DNA from: Algoriphagus marincola HL-49
GTDB lineage: Bacteria > Bacteroidota > Bacteroidia > Cytophagales > Cyclobacteriaceae
NCBI GenBank assembly: GCA_001314815.1
Contig: LJXT01000019.1
Span: 1-38,047, forward strand
Reading direction: 5' to 3'
Length of the DNA stretch: 38,047 bases
Positions within the stretch are counted from its first letter, which is position 1. Each line of letters opens with the position of its first letter. The position numbers and the translations under genes were made by a program. Positions 25,177 to 32,608 of the stretch are shown here, one piece after another. The notes under the pieces were generated by a model. It was not told where the DNA came from and ran no database searches. It worked only from the letters and a program-made list of their open reading frames with translations.

Positions 25177-25929
25177 TTAATTCAGAGATACAAACTTGCT
25201 GTCTACCGTTTCGTTGATGAAGTATATTTTTTTCCCACCAAATGTTTGACTTTCGCTATTGTATGCAGCTACTTGGACGATTCCCTGTGAAGTAGCACGA
25301 AGTCCGCTGATCTCAGATGCCGTGAAAGTCATGCTGGTAGATCTAGCCTCTTTGGTGACCACTTCACGTCCATCTGAAATCACCCAAAGAATATTATCAA
25401 CATTGGAAGGGACGTTCTGAATGCTTAGGGTGACCTCAGCACCCAAGGCGATTTGGTCACTTACATTGGATTGGAATCGGACCACCCCGGGCATCGGCTT
25501 AGCAGTGGTGTGCGAAAAACCATCAAATCCATTTCCACCAGAAACTGTCCAATCATTGGCTTGTCCTTCGTTGATTCCCAAGGTGATATCAGTGAAATTG
25601 TTAACATAAGTTCCATTGACATTTTGCATGGCAAAGGCATTGATACTGACATCTCCCGCATTGACCAGACTGCTATTGATACCAGAAGAATAGAAATTTG
25701 CATTGGCTACATCAATCAAAATATCAGTCATGCCGGGCACGGATGGTGTGCCTTCTGGTAGATTTGACTTTGCTTTGATAGCTGCAAGTACACCATCGGC
25801 ATCACTTGGACTCGGTAATGGATTAGTTTGTGTGGTTTGTTCCGGATCTTCCGAATCTGAATCACAGGAAGCCGCAATGCCCAACAGAATGGCAAAAGAT
25901 AGAATTCGATAAAAGTTTGAAATTTTCAT
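25177..25929 (-). CDS. Hypothetical lipoprotein
   Basis: 250 residues. Signal peptide with lipobox IAAS-C22 followed by an acidic D/E/S-rich tether (DSDSEDPEQTTQ), which in Bacteroidota may direct surface exposure. The mature part is rich in N, S, T and G and beta-strand-like, with SINAFAMQNVNGTYVNNFTDITLGINEGQANDWTVSG, then SIQNVPSNVDNILWVISDGREVV and a C-terminal GGKKIYFINE strand. No catalytic motif or known domain recognised. It is separated from the CAP gene by 73 bases on the same strand and may be cotranscribed with it. Confidence 0.65.
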   Translation of the reverse strand: MKISNFYRILSFAILLGIAASCDSDSEDPEQTTQTNPLPSPSDADGVLAAIKAKSNLPEGTPSVPGMTDILIDVANANFYSSGINSSLVNAGDVSINAFAMQNVNGTYVNNFTDITLGINEGQANDWTVSGGNGFDGFSHTTAKPMPGVVRFQSNVSDQIALGAEVTLSIQNVPSNVDNILWVISDGREVVTKEARSTSMTFTASEISGLRATSQGIVQVAAYNSESQTFGGKKIYFINETVDSKFVSLN

Positions 25930-26002
25930 GGCTTTGAATGGTTTTTTGTTTTTCCAAAGCTCATGGTTTATCGGAGCCGACTCAATACGGCATTTTACCT
26001 AT

Positions 26003-26671
26003 TTATTTGTTACTAAAGCATTGTACATTAATGAAATAAGGCATGTTGTAAAAACTCTTTTCTGGATAAATGGCACATCCTGTAGCCATCTGATTCAGGC
26101 GTGGATTGAGCAGGTTGGCTCGATGACCGGGGGAGTCTATCCAAAGTTGGACAATCTCCTTTGCATAGGAAATATAGCTATGATAGGGGACTGATTCAGG
26201 TTTCTTTCCCTGATAGATATACTCTCCGGGGCTTGTGGGAGGATAAATTCTTTTTCCGTATTCGTAATCTATCCCTGCAGTTGCACTGATGTTTTCTGCA
26301 ATGAGCGGAGGGTTCAATCCTACAATTTGAAAACGATCCCTAAGATTCCGCTTATTTCTGATTTTACTTTGATGCCCATAAAAATCATGCTTGACCATGT
26401 CATGAGCGTGATCGGCTGCCAGCTTCTCTATTTTGTAGGAATACCGAAAAGTCGGAAGGCCTTGTTTTGCCCGATATTCATTGCTTACATAAAAGACCGC
26501 TGCATGGAGCAGCGGGTAATCAATATCCGAAGGATCCAAAACCTGATAGGCTGGCTCATATCTGTAAAATGCCTCCCAAGTGAAATGCTCATAATCAGCA
26601 AATGCCCAATTTTGGGCTTTTGCATCTATGAGAATCATTGATAGTAGGAATACAAGAATAAGTCTGCTCAT
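26003..26671 (-). CDS. Secreted CAP-domain (SCP/PR1-like) protein
   Basis: 222 residues using ATG 26671 (the frame also has a TTG two codons upstream). A signal peptide of about 20 residues ends at DAKAQ. The CAP domain has its four signatures: VSNEYRAKQGLPTFRYS, then HAHDMVKHDFYGHQ (the metal-site His pair), AENISA, and QLWIDSPGHRANLLNP. It is exported to the periplasm or outside; bacterial CAP proteins have no single known function. A perfect hairpin covers the leader four bases before this start. Confidence 0.87.
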   Translation of the reverse strand: MSRLILVFLLSMILIDAKAQNWAFADYEHFTWEAFYRYEPAYQVLDPSDIDYPLLHAAVFYVSNEYRAKQGLPTFRYSYKIEKLAADHAHDMVKHDFYGHQSKIRNKRNLRDRFQIVGLNPPLIAENISATAGIDYEYGKRIYPPTSPGEYIYQGKKPESVPYHSYISYAKEIVQLWIDSPGHRANLLNPRLNQMATGCAIYPEKSFYNMPYFINVQCFSNK

Positions 26672-26675
26672 GATC

Positions 26676-26699
26676 AAATCTCAATCTTATTTGAGATTT
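26676..26699 (-). promoter_or_regulatory. Hairpin in the leader of the CAP gene
   Basis: Perfect nine-base inverted repeat AAATCTCAA (26676-26684) and TTGAGATTT (26691-26699), six-base loop. It ends four bases before the CAP start codon and lies 41 bases after the carrier-like gene. No T tract follows, so a start-site-masking hairpin or operator is as likely as a terminator. Confidence 0.4.
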
Positions 26700-26740
26700 C
26701 TACGATGCAACAGACCTATTTAGTATGCAAGAAAAAAAAA

Positions 26741-26989
26741 TTAATTGTTTTGAGGCATTTCCAGAAATAGGGCAATCAGCTCCTTGGGTGTACAAGCTCT
26801 TTGGAGCATCTCTTCCTTAAGATAAACTTTCAGCTGGAACTCTAACTCGAAAATAAGACCGTTTATGAAAACCGGGTCCATATTCAAGTTTTGGATAAAG
26901 TGATCATTTTTTCGAGCACCGTTTAGCATGATTCCGTAGGAGTGGAAAACTTCTACAGCTTTTTTTAGCAGTGAAAATTGTTGGTTCAT
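26741..26989 (-). CDS. Acyl-carrier-protein-like protein without the attachment serine
   Basis: 82 residues, cytosolic. The pattern resembles an acyl carrier protein: a first helix FSLLKKAVEVFHSYGI, a loop, then NMDPVFINGLIFELEFQLKVYLKEE, where ACPs have D-S-L-x2-V-x-L-x-x-x-L-E-x-x-F, and a last helix TPKELIALF that fits the ACP end (T-V-x-x-x-x-x-Y/F). The serine that takes phosphopantetheine is replaced by P39 (D38-P39), so it cannot carry an acyl group in the usual way. The match is by eye. No other fatty-acid or polyketide genes are close. An inverted repeat ATTCACT-TTT-AGTGAAT (27025-27041) lies in its upstream region. Confidence 0.5.
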   Translation of the reverse strand: MNQQFSLLKKAVEVFHSYGIMLNGARKNDHFIQNLNMDPVFINGLIFELEFQLKVYLKEEMLQRACTPKELIALFLEMPQNN

Positions 26990-27137
26990 GTCTTTTTCAA
27001 TGAGAATTTGTGGTAGTATGAGCTATTCACTTTTAGTGAATTACGTAAGCAGTCATTGAAAAGGTTTTAAAAGGTGTTAAAATTCCATGTATTGGTATTT
27101 TTTGAAAAAAGTCAAAAAAAACATGCGTTGTAAACAA

Positions 27138-29027
27138 TTATTTTTTGTCGCTATTTTCGGATTTCAGTTGCTCAGAGTCCCATGCATAATCGTTCAGAGA
27201 GAATTTTTTGCTCAATTCCCCGGATAAAATACTTTCCTGTTGCTCAATGTGTTGCTTAGCTGTCGAGAGGTACTCTTTCTGATCATTTTTGAAATTCACC
27301 AAGATCTTTAAAGATTCTTCATCATATTTTTTGAATTGAGCTGCCAGTCGATGCATGGTGTGCGCTCGGAAACCAAGTTTTTTCAAAACATCTTCTCCCA
27401 TACGAATGGAGGTGTCAAGCTGCTCCCGATAGATATTTTGAATATCTTTTTCCAGCAATTCATATGCGTCACTGCGGGTCTTGGCACGGACCAAAAGATC
27501 TAAATGAGGAAAATGTTCTTTGCAGATCTCCGCGACCAGGATGTTTTGATTTGGATCGTCTAAGGTTGAAATTAAGATTTTGGCTTCCGAAGCTCCAGCC
27601 GTTTCCAGTACATTTATCTGTGTACCATCTCCAAAGTAGACTCGAAAGCCCAGTTTTCTTAAAAATTCTATTCGTTCGGGGTCGTAATCTAAAATAGTGG
27701 CTTCCACTCCATTGGCTCGAAGAAATCTTCCGACTGTTGATCCGAAATTTCCAAAGCCTAAAAGAATCACCTGATTTTTCTCATGGATGTCATCCATTTT
27801 CTGATCCGAATCAATTACCTCTTGTTCTAATTTGCCAACCACAAGTTTATCCATCAGTACTGATAAGATGGGAGTAAACGCCATGGTCAGAGCGGTGATA
27901 GCCATCAGCAAATCAGAAAGCTCCTGATCAATGACATCAAATTGAATAGCAAAGGAATAGGTCACGAAGGAAAATTCGGAAACCTGCGCCAGACCAAGAG
28001 CGAAACTCAAGTTTTGACCAAGGTTTAATTTTTTGAATTTCCCCAGTCCGAAAAGCACCAAACCTTTGATCAGGATAATTCCGAGGGCTATGGAAATGAT
28101 ATTTATCGGCTGCTTTTGAATCAGTTCAAAATTAATTGTGGCGCCCACAGCCATAAAAAAGAGTCCCAAAAGCAAACCTTTAAATGGTTCTAAATCAGAT
28201 TCCAATGCATGCCGATAGGGAGAATTGGCTAAGATGACCCCGGCGATAAATGCTCCGAGTGCTGGACTCAAACCGACTAGTTGCATCAGCCAAGAAATAC
28301 CAAATACGATCAGTAATGCGGATGCGGTAAATAGTTCTCTTAGGTGCGTTTTAGAAACCCATTTTAAAAGTGGGCCAAAGCCAAACCTACCGATTAATAC
28401 GACCAATCCGATTGCTAGAAAAATGGATAAAGTTTGTGCCCAAGTAGGTAATGTCTCTATAAAACTATCTGCTCCATGAGCATCTGCCGAGGAAATTTCT
28501 CCACCTGTGATAGCGAGAAGTGGGATTACAGCCAATATTGGGATCACCGCAATATCTTGCATGAGCAAAACTCCAAAGGACATTTTTCCCACAGGACTAC
28601 CCATTTGATTTTTTTCCTTCAGCGAAGAAAGCACGATGGCAGTCGATGAAAGAGCCATGGAAAGAGATACAGCAACTGCAATATTCCAAGAAATTCCCAG
28701 TGCTAGCATAATGGCAAAAATCAAAGCCGCAGTGACCAAAATCTGAGTCAAGCCAATCCGGAAAATCAGATCTCTCATCTTCCACAGGTTTTTTGGCTCC
28801 AGTTCCATTCCGATCAAGAAAAGCATGATTACCACGCCAAACTCAGTGGTATGCATGATGTCCTGTCCCTGATTTCCTGATTCGATGAAACCAAAGATAT
28901 AAGGTCCGATCACTATGCCAGCGATCAAATAGCCTAATACGGAACCCATCCCAAGTTTTTTGGCTAGCGGGACAAATAGAATCGCGGCAGAAATAAAGAC
29001 AATGGCGGAGAATAAAAATCCAGTCAT
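27138..29027 (-). CDS. KefC/KefB-type K+/H+ antiporter (CPA2)
   Basis: 629 residues, close to E. coli KefC (620). The first ~390 residues hold about twelve membrane segments. The regulatory loop ESDLEPFKGLLLGLFFMAVGA is nearly identical in pattern to the KefC Q-loop. A cytosolic RCK/TrkA-N domain follows at about 410-530, with VILLGFGNFGSTVGRFLRANG as nucleotide-binding motif and D of LDYDPERIEFLR closing it. Kef systems release K+ and acidify the cell during electrophile stress, kept shut by glutathione. The partner reductase gene overlaps its start by four bases, supporting a working Kef complex. Whether glutathione is the ligand here is unknown. Confidence 0.92.
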   Translation of the reverse strand: MTGFLFSAIVFISAAILFVPLAKKLGMGSVLGYLIAGIVIGPYIFGFIESGNQGQDIMHTTEFGVVIMLFLIGMELEPKNLWKMRDLIFRIGLTQILVTAALIFAIMLALGISWNIAVAVSLSMALSSTAIVLSSLKEKNQMGSPVGKMSFGVLLMQDIAVIPILAVIPLLAITGGEISSADAHGADSFIETLPTWAQTLSIFLAIGLVVLIGRFGFGPLLKWVSKTHLRELFTASALLIVFGISWLMQLVGLSPALGAFIAGVILANSPYRHALESDLEPFKGLLLGLFFMAVGATINFELIQKQPINIISIALGIILIKGLVLFGLGKFKKLNLGQNLSFALGLAQVSEFSFVTYSFAIQFDVIDQELSDLLMAITALTMAFTPILSVLMDKLVVGKLEQEVIDSDQKMDDIHEKNQVILLGFGNFGSTVGRFLRANGVEATILDYDPERIEFLRKLGFRVYFGDGTQINVLETAGASEAKILISTLDDPNQNILVAEICKEHFPHLDLLVRAKTRSDAYELLEKDIQNIYREQLDTSIRMGEDVLKKLGFRAHTMHRLAAQFKKYDEESLKILVNFKNDQKEYLSTAKQHIEQQESILSGELSKKFSLNDYAWDSEQLKSENSDKK

Positions 29028-29587
29028 GGCTTTTGGATAAAGGGTTCTTCAATAGGTTCATCCCGCAGTTTCAGAAGGAAGTTTCGGTATTCCATCGCTT
29101 TGCGATCGAGCTCTTCTTTTGGGATATTATGGGTGCCCGCAAGGTGAAATGGTTTTAGATACCGCATATTGCAGAGGTAGGCCGTTTGCTCGAATGGCCT
29201 TAAAAATTCTTCCAATGTGTATCTATTCCTGCCTGTAGTTGAATATACTTCTGCTGAGCCTCCCGAGCTCACGGCATTGAAAATATACTTGTCTTTGAGG
29301 TAAATCCCTGATTTGCCGTAGGCCCATCCAAACTCAAGGACAAGATCAATCCATTGCTTGAGAAGTGGAGGGCAGGAGTACCAATAGATGGGATGCTGCC
29401 AAACTAGCACATCTGCTTCAAAGATTGCCTCCTGTTCTTTTTGTACATCAATCTGAAAATCAGGATATAATTCGTACAAATCCCTGACTAGGATATTTTC
29501 TAATCCAGCGATGGAAGCCAAAAGTCTTGCCTGAATATCAGAGTGCTCAAATTTGGGATGAGCAAAAAGGATCAAAATTTTTTTCAT
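29024..29587 (-). CDS. KefG/KefF-like NAD(P)H quinone oxidoreductase
   Basis: 187 residues, flavodoxin-like fold of the NQO1/MdaB group. Seen: the N-terminal KILILFAHPKFEHSDIQARL motif, the FMN-contacting WQHPIYWYSCPPLLKQWIDLV and FNAVSSGGSAEVYSTTGRNRYTLEEFLRPFEQTA. Kef accessory subunits of this family bind and are needed for full activity of KefB/KefC. The overlap with the antiporter gene (ATGA) supports that role. It follows the unknown 94-residue gene after 8 bases. Confidence 0.9.
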   Translation of the reverse strand: MKKILILFAHPKFEHSDIQARLLASIAGLENILVRDLYELYPDFQIDVQKEQEAIFEADVLVWQHPIYWYSCPPLLKQWIDLVLEFGWAYGKSGIYLKDKYIFNAVSSGGSAEVYSTTGRNRYTLEEFLRPFEQTAYLCNMRYLKPFHLAGTHNIPKEELDRKAMEYRNFLLKLRDEPIEEPFIQKP

Positions 29588-29595
29588 GGTGAAAA

Positions 29596-29880
29596 TTATC
29601 CCTTAAAGGCTATCTTTTTCTGGGGGCCATCATAGAAAGGTTTGTTGTAGCTATGTCCGAAAGGACAAAAAGCGGGGACATTCTGTATCATCTTGGTGCT
29701 GCGGTCTAAAAATTGCATCCTCAGGATACCATGTACCATCAAGAGTCCAATTGGGGTTACGTTCACTGATTGTTCAGCATCTTGATTTCTGTCAGTTGAG
29801 TTTTCTTTCTCACAATAATAGTCACAAGCGATGGTCACTTCTCCGATGCTGTATTCTTTTTTCAAAGGTATTTTTTCCAT
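29596..29880 (-). CDS. Unknown 94-residue protein, first gene of the kef unit
   Basis: Not recognised. A soluble protein without signal peptide; likely start is ATG 29880. Visible features are C19-x3-C23 near the start, an acidic/polar middle (EKENSTDRNQDAEQS, 24-38), a hydrophobic stretch VTPIGLLMVHGILRMQFLD (41-59), and a C-terminal segment with PAFCPFGHSYNKPFYDGPQKK (C72, H76). Cysteines and histidines could bind a metal or react with electrophiles, but this is a guess. It lies 8 bases upstream of the KefG-like gene and shares its strand, so all three genes are probably one mRNA. A divergent AT-rich gap of 138 bases separates it from rfbA. Confidence 0.7.
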   Translation of the reverse strand: MEKIPLKKEYSIGEVTIACDYYCEKENSTDRNQDAEQSVNVTPIGLLMVHGILRMQFLDRSTKMIQNVPAFCPFGHSYNKPFYDGPQKKIAFKG

Positions 29881-30018
29881 CCTTCAATTTTAAAAATATA
29901 AGTAAGCAAAAATTTACCGAAAAATGAGTTTGGCAGTATTTTCGAATCATAATTTCTTTAAGCAGGCTTTTCCATTAATTTTGGTTTTTTATTTTCCAGT
30001 ATACAATTTCTTCTCTGT

Positions 30019-30882
30019 ATGAAAGGCATCATTTTGGCCGGAGGCTCCGGCACTAGACTTTATCCGCTTACCATCGCAGTCAGCAAGCAGCTCATGCCTG
30101 TCTATGATAAGCCCATGATTTATTATCCATTATCCGTTTTGATGATGGCGGGAATACGTGAGATTCTGATCATTACTACTCCTGAGGACTCAGAGTCCTT
30201 TCAGAAATTATTGGGTGACGGTTCGCAAGTCGGGTGTCATTTCGAGTATGCGGTGCAACCTTCACCAGATGGTTTGGCCCAGGCTTTTATCATCGGGGAG
30301 GAGTTTATCGGCAATGATAAGGTTGCCCTGATTCTCGGGGATAATATCTTCTACGGATCGGGTTTAGCCAAAACTCTCCAAGAAAATACCGATCCAAAGG
30401 GTGGGGTGGTCTTCGCCTATCACGTGACCGATCCGGAAAGGTATGGGGTAGTAGAATTCAATGATGAGCAGAAAGCCATCAGCATTGAGGAAAAGCCAAA
30501 AAAACCAAAGTCAAGTTATGCCGTGCCCGGGCTCTATTTTTATGACAATCGGGTGATCGATATAGCCAAAAACATCAAGCCTAGTCCAAGAGGAGAGCTT
30601 GAAATCACCGATGTGAATAATGAGTATCTGAAAATGGATGAGTTGCAGGTGGCAATACTCAATAGAGGAACAGCTTGGCTGGATACCGGAACTCATCAGT
30701 CTCTGCTCCAGGCGGCTCAGTTTGTAGAGGTAATTGAAGAAAGACAGGGACTGAAGATCGGCTGTATCGAAGAGATTGCTTTTAGAAGTGGCTTTATCGC
30801 TAAAGAAGAGCTTCTTCAGGCAGCTGAAAAACTCGGAAAAAGCGGTTATGGCACATATTTAAAGCATCTGATCAAAGAATAA
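30019..30882 (+). CDS. rfbA: Glucose-1-phosphate thymidylyltransferase
   Basis: 287 residues. Makes dTDP-glucose from glucose-1-phosphate and dTTP, the first step to dTDP-L-rhamnose and other cell-surface sugars. The nucleotide motif is [13 protein letters not shown] at the N-terminus; other RmlA blocks are [65 protein letters not shown] and [10 protein letters not shown]. Length is standard (about 285-295). rfbB, C and D are not in the window, so they must lie elsewhere. Its stop codon touches that of the convergent ROK gene. Confidence 0.96.
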   Translation: MKGIILAGGSGTRLYPLTIAVSKQLMPVYDKPMIYYPLSVLMMAGIREILIITTPEDSESFQKLLGDGSQVGCHFEYAVQPSPDGLAQAFIIGEEFIGNDKVALILGDNIFYGSGLAKTLQENTDPKGGVVFAYHVTDPERYGVVEFNDEQKAISIEEKPKKPKSSYAVPGLYFYDNRVIDIAKNIKPSPRGELEITDVNNEYLKMDELQVAILNRGTAWLDTGTHQSLLQAAQFVEVIEERQGLKIGCIEEIAFRSGFIAKEELLQAAEKLGKSGYGTYLKHLIKE

Positions 30883-31557
30883 TTAAATCCAGAAATCCTC
30901 TTCCCACATTCTAAAACCTCCCAAAAATGCGTTTTGGTTAGTTCCTAAGCGACATCCTTCGGGTACTTCGGTCAATAGTTTGGAATTTCCGCCTCCCAAG
31001 ACGATATCATCAGGCTGCAAAGCATCAGAAAGAATGGAAACGGTATTTTTCACGTGCTTTTCCCAGCGCTTTTGACCGCTTTTGAATAAGTAAGCTTTGC
31101 CTACGTAATTCTCAAAAGTAGATTTCTTGTAAGGCAGATGTCCCCCTTCAATTGGGATAATGGTACCATTCATGACCATCGCCGTCCCCAAACCTGTACC
31201 TAAACCAAGAAACAAAAGCTTTTTGCCTTCATAGCTACCCAATGCCTGCATCGCTGCATCATTTAGTATTTTGATAGGCAAATCGAAGGCTGAATGAAAG
31301 TCAAACTCAGTCCATCCGGAACCCATATTTACAGGGTCACTGATGATTTGATTATGCTTAACCACTCCGGGAAAACCCATGGTAATGTGATCATATTCCC
31401 AATTGGCAGCATGCTCTCTTACAAGTGGTACTAGTTGCTCTGGCGAAAAATCAGCTCCAGATGGGATTTTGATACGGTCTTTTTGGCCTGTAGCCAAGAT
31501 TTTGACATTGGAACCTCCGATGTCGATTACCAGAATTTTCTTTTTTGGTTTCTTCAT
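30883..31557 (-). CDS. ROK-family sugar kinase (polyphosphate-glucokinase-like)
   Basis: 224 residues, shorter than most ROK kinases (about 300). Phosphate-1 motif DIGGSNVKI (12-20), catalytic aspartate in LNDAAMQALGSYEG (D of ND), and phosphate-2 motif FLGLGTGLGTAMV. A C-terminal VLGGGNSKLL motif is also present. The zinc-binding cysteine cluster of typical glucokinase/NagC proteins is absent, as in polyphosphate glucokinases. Phosphorylation of glucose is probable, donor ATP or polyphosphate unclear. It ends exactly against the rfbA stop. Confidence 0.83.
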   Translation of the reverse strand: MKKPKKKILVIDIGGSNVKILATGQKDRIKIPSGADFSPEQLVPLVREHAANWEYDHITMGFPGVVKHNQIISDPVNMGSGWTEFDFHSAFDLPIKILNDAAMQALGSYEGKKLLFLGLGTGLGTAMVMNGTIIPIEGGHLPYKKSTFENYVGKAYLFKSGQKRWEKHVKNTVSILSDALQPDDIVLGGGNSKLLTEVPEGCRLGTNQNAFLGGFRMWEEDFWI

Positions 31558-31676
31558 TTCTTGAACTTCCTTTCCCTTTGGAATGGCTAAGTTTAGATTA
31601 TAGATTGTATAGCCCGAAACTATGAAAAATCAGGGAAAAGACGATAAGACCAAGTCGATTTTGGTTAAAATGATAA

Positions 31677-31702
31677 CCTAAACGGGCGAATGCCCATTTA
31701 GG
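31677..31702 (-). terminator. Hairpin at the end of the F420-reductase-like gene
   Basis: CCTAAACGGGC (31677-31687) and GCCCATTTAGG (31692-31702), one mismatch, GAAT loop. Read on the minus strand it is followed by TTATCATTTT. It overlaps the last five bases of the gene, including the stop codon. Confidence 0.55.
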
Positions 31703-32315
31703 CTGATATCAGTTTGAAGTGATATTGACTGTTTTGACTTTTGTTTACAGCGATTTCTCTTTCTAGGTGATAAAAGGCTTCCAAGAGTGCTGCATTTTCA
31801 AACTTTCCGGCATCGATCGCTTTGAACCCAATAAATTCGATAAGCCTCTTGACACGGATTTTTTCTGGCACATCTTCTCCACAATAGTAGGTCTCTTTGA
31901 TCACACCCAGGTTATCAGACATTGGATAGTCAATCCCTAAGTTGTTGAAAGCCTTGAAAAGGTGAGCTTTCGGAGCTGCCTTCTTCAATAGTCTGATATG
32001 TGAATTTTTGATCCGATCATCATATACCGTATTGGTACAGTCGATGATCAGCTTATCTTCTGTATCCGTGTTTTTAAGTGACATCCAGATTTCAGGAAGG
32101 TATCCTGTATCTGCACAGATAAGAACGAATTCGGACTGAATGATTGCAGATTCGTAAGGACAGATCCGATGATGGAGCCGATTAAGCATTTTCCACTCAG
32201 GCTCTTGGGTATCAAAGTCCGGACGAACGCCAAAAACTACATCAAGGCCTGCCTCGATAAATTTTTTCCCAAGGGTTTTTGCAAGGGATGTACCCCCCAA
32301 TATTCCAATTTTCAT
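31698..32315 (-). CDS. F420-reductase-like NAD(P)-binding protein
   Basis: 205 residues. A Rossmann fold opens with MKIGILGGTSLAKTLGKKFIEAGLDVVFGVR (GxGxxG variant, G-G-T-x-L), the N-terminal pattern of the NADPH-dependent F420 reductase group. Then LIIDCTNTVYDD and the helix KAAPKAHLFKAFNNLGIDYP, a motif common to that group (h-x-K-A-F-N). No F420 is expected in Bacteroidota, so the substrate is unknown; the family often acts as an NADPH-dependent reductase. It has a leader of nearly 290 AT-rich bases shared with the divergent beta-lactamase-type gene. Confidence 0.78.
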   Translation of the reverse strand: MKIGILGGTSLAKTLGKKFIEAGLDVVFGVRPDFDTQEPEWKMLNRLHHRICPYESAIIQSEFVLICADTGYLPEIWMSLKNTDTEDKLIIDCTNTVYDDRIKNSHIRLLKKAAPKAHLFKAFNNLGIDYPMSDNLGVIKETYYCGEDVPEKIRVKRLIEFIGFKAIDAGKFENAALLEAFYHLEREIAVNKSQNSQYHFKLISA

Positions 32316-32562
32316 AAGGTGATTTGTTTATAATTGATAAAAGGGTGAAAGGAGATCTTGCTCCTATTAATCATATAAACTGCTGAAAATTAGCATAGTT
32401 CAATCGAAAAATAAAATAATATTTTGAAAAAAATTGATTTACAATATATTATTCACTTTTATGAATATCAAAAGCAAAAAGCATGGGGTGAATTTCTTAC
32501 CCAAAGTATAATTTTTTTTAGAAATGCTAAAGTGTTGAAGTTCAGGCCAAAAAAACCTTGCT

Positions 32563-32593
32563 TTAGTTAGCCAAAATTTTTTCTATACTTTTG
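32563..32593 (+). promoter_or_regulatory. Promoter of the serine-hydrolase gene
   Basis: TTAG at 32563-32566, exactly 19 bases, then TACTTTTG at 32586-32593, a perfect TAnnTTTG box. It supports ATG 32609 as the start, since the in-frame TTG at 32591 would lie inside the box. The remaining bases 32316-32562 are AT-rich, with nothing else recognised. Confidence 0.6.
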
Positions 32594-32608
32594 AAAAAAC
32601 CCATTGGA

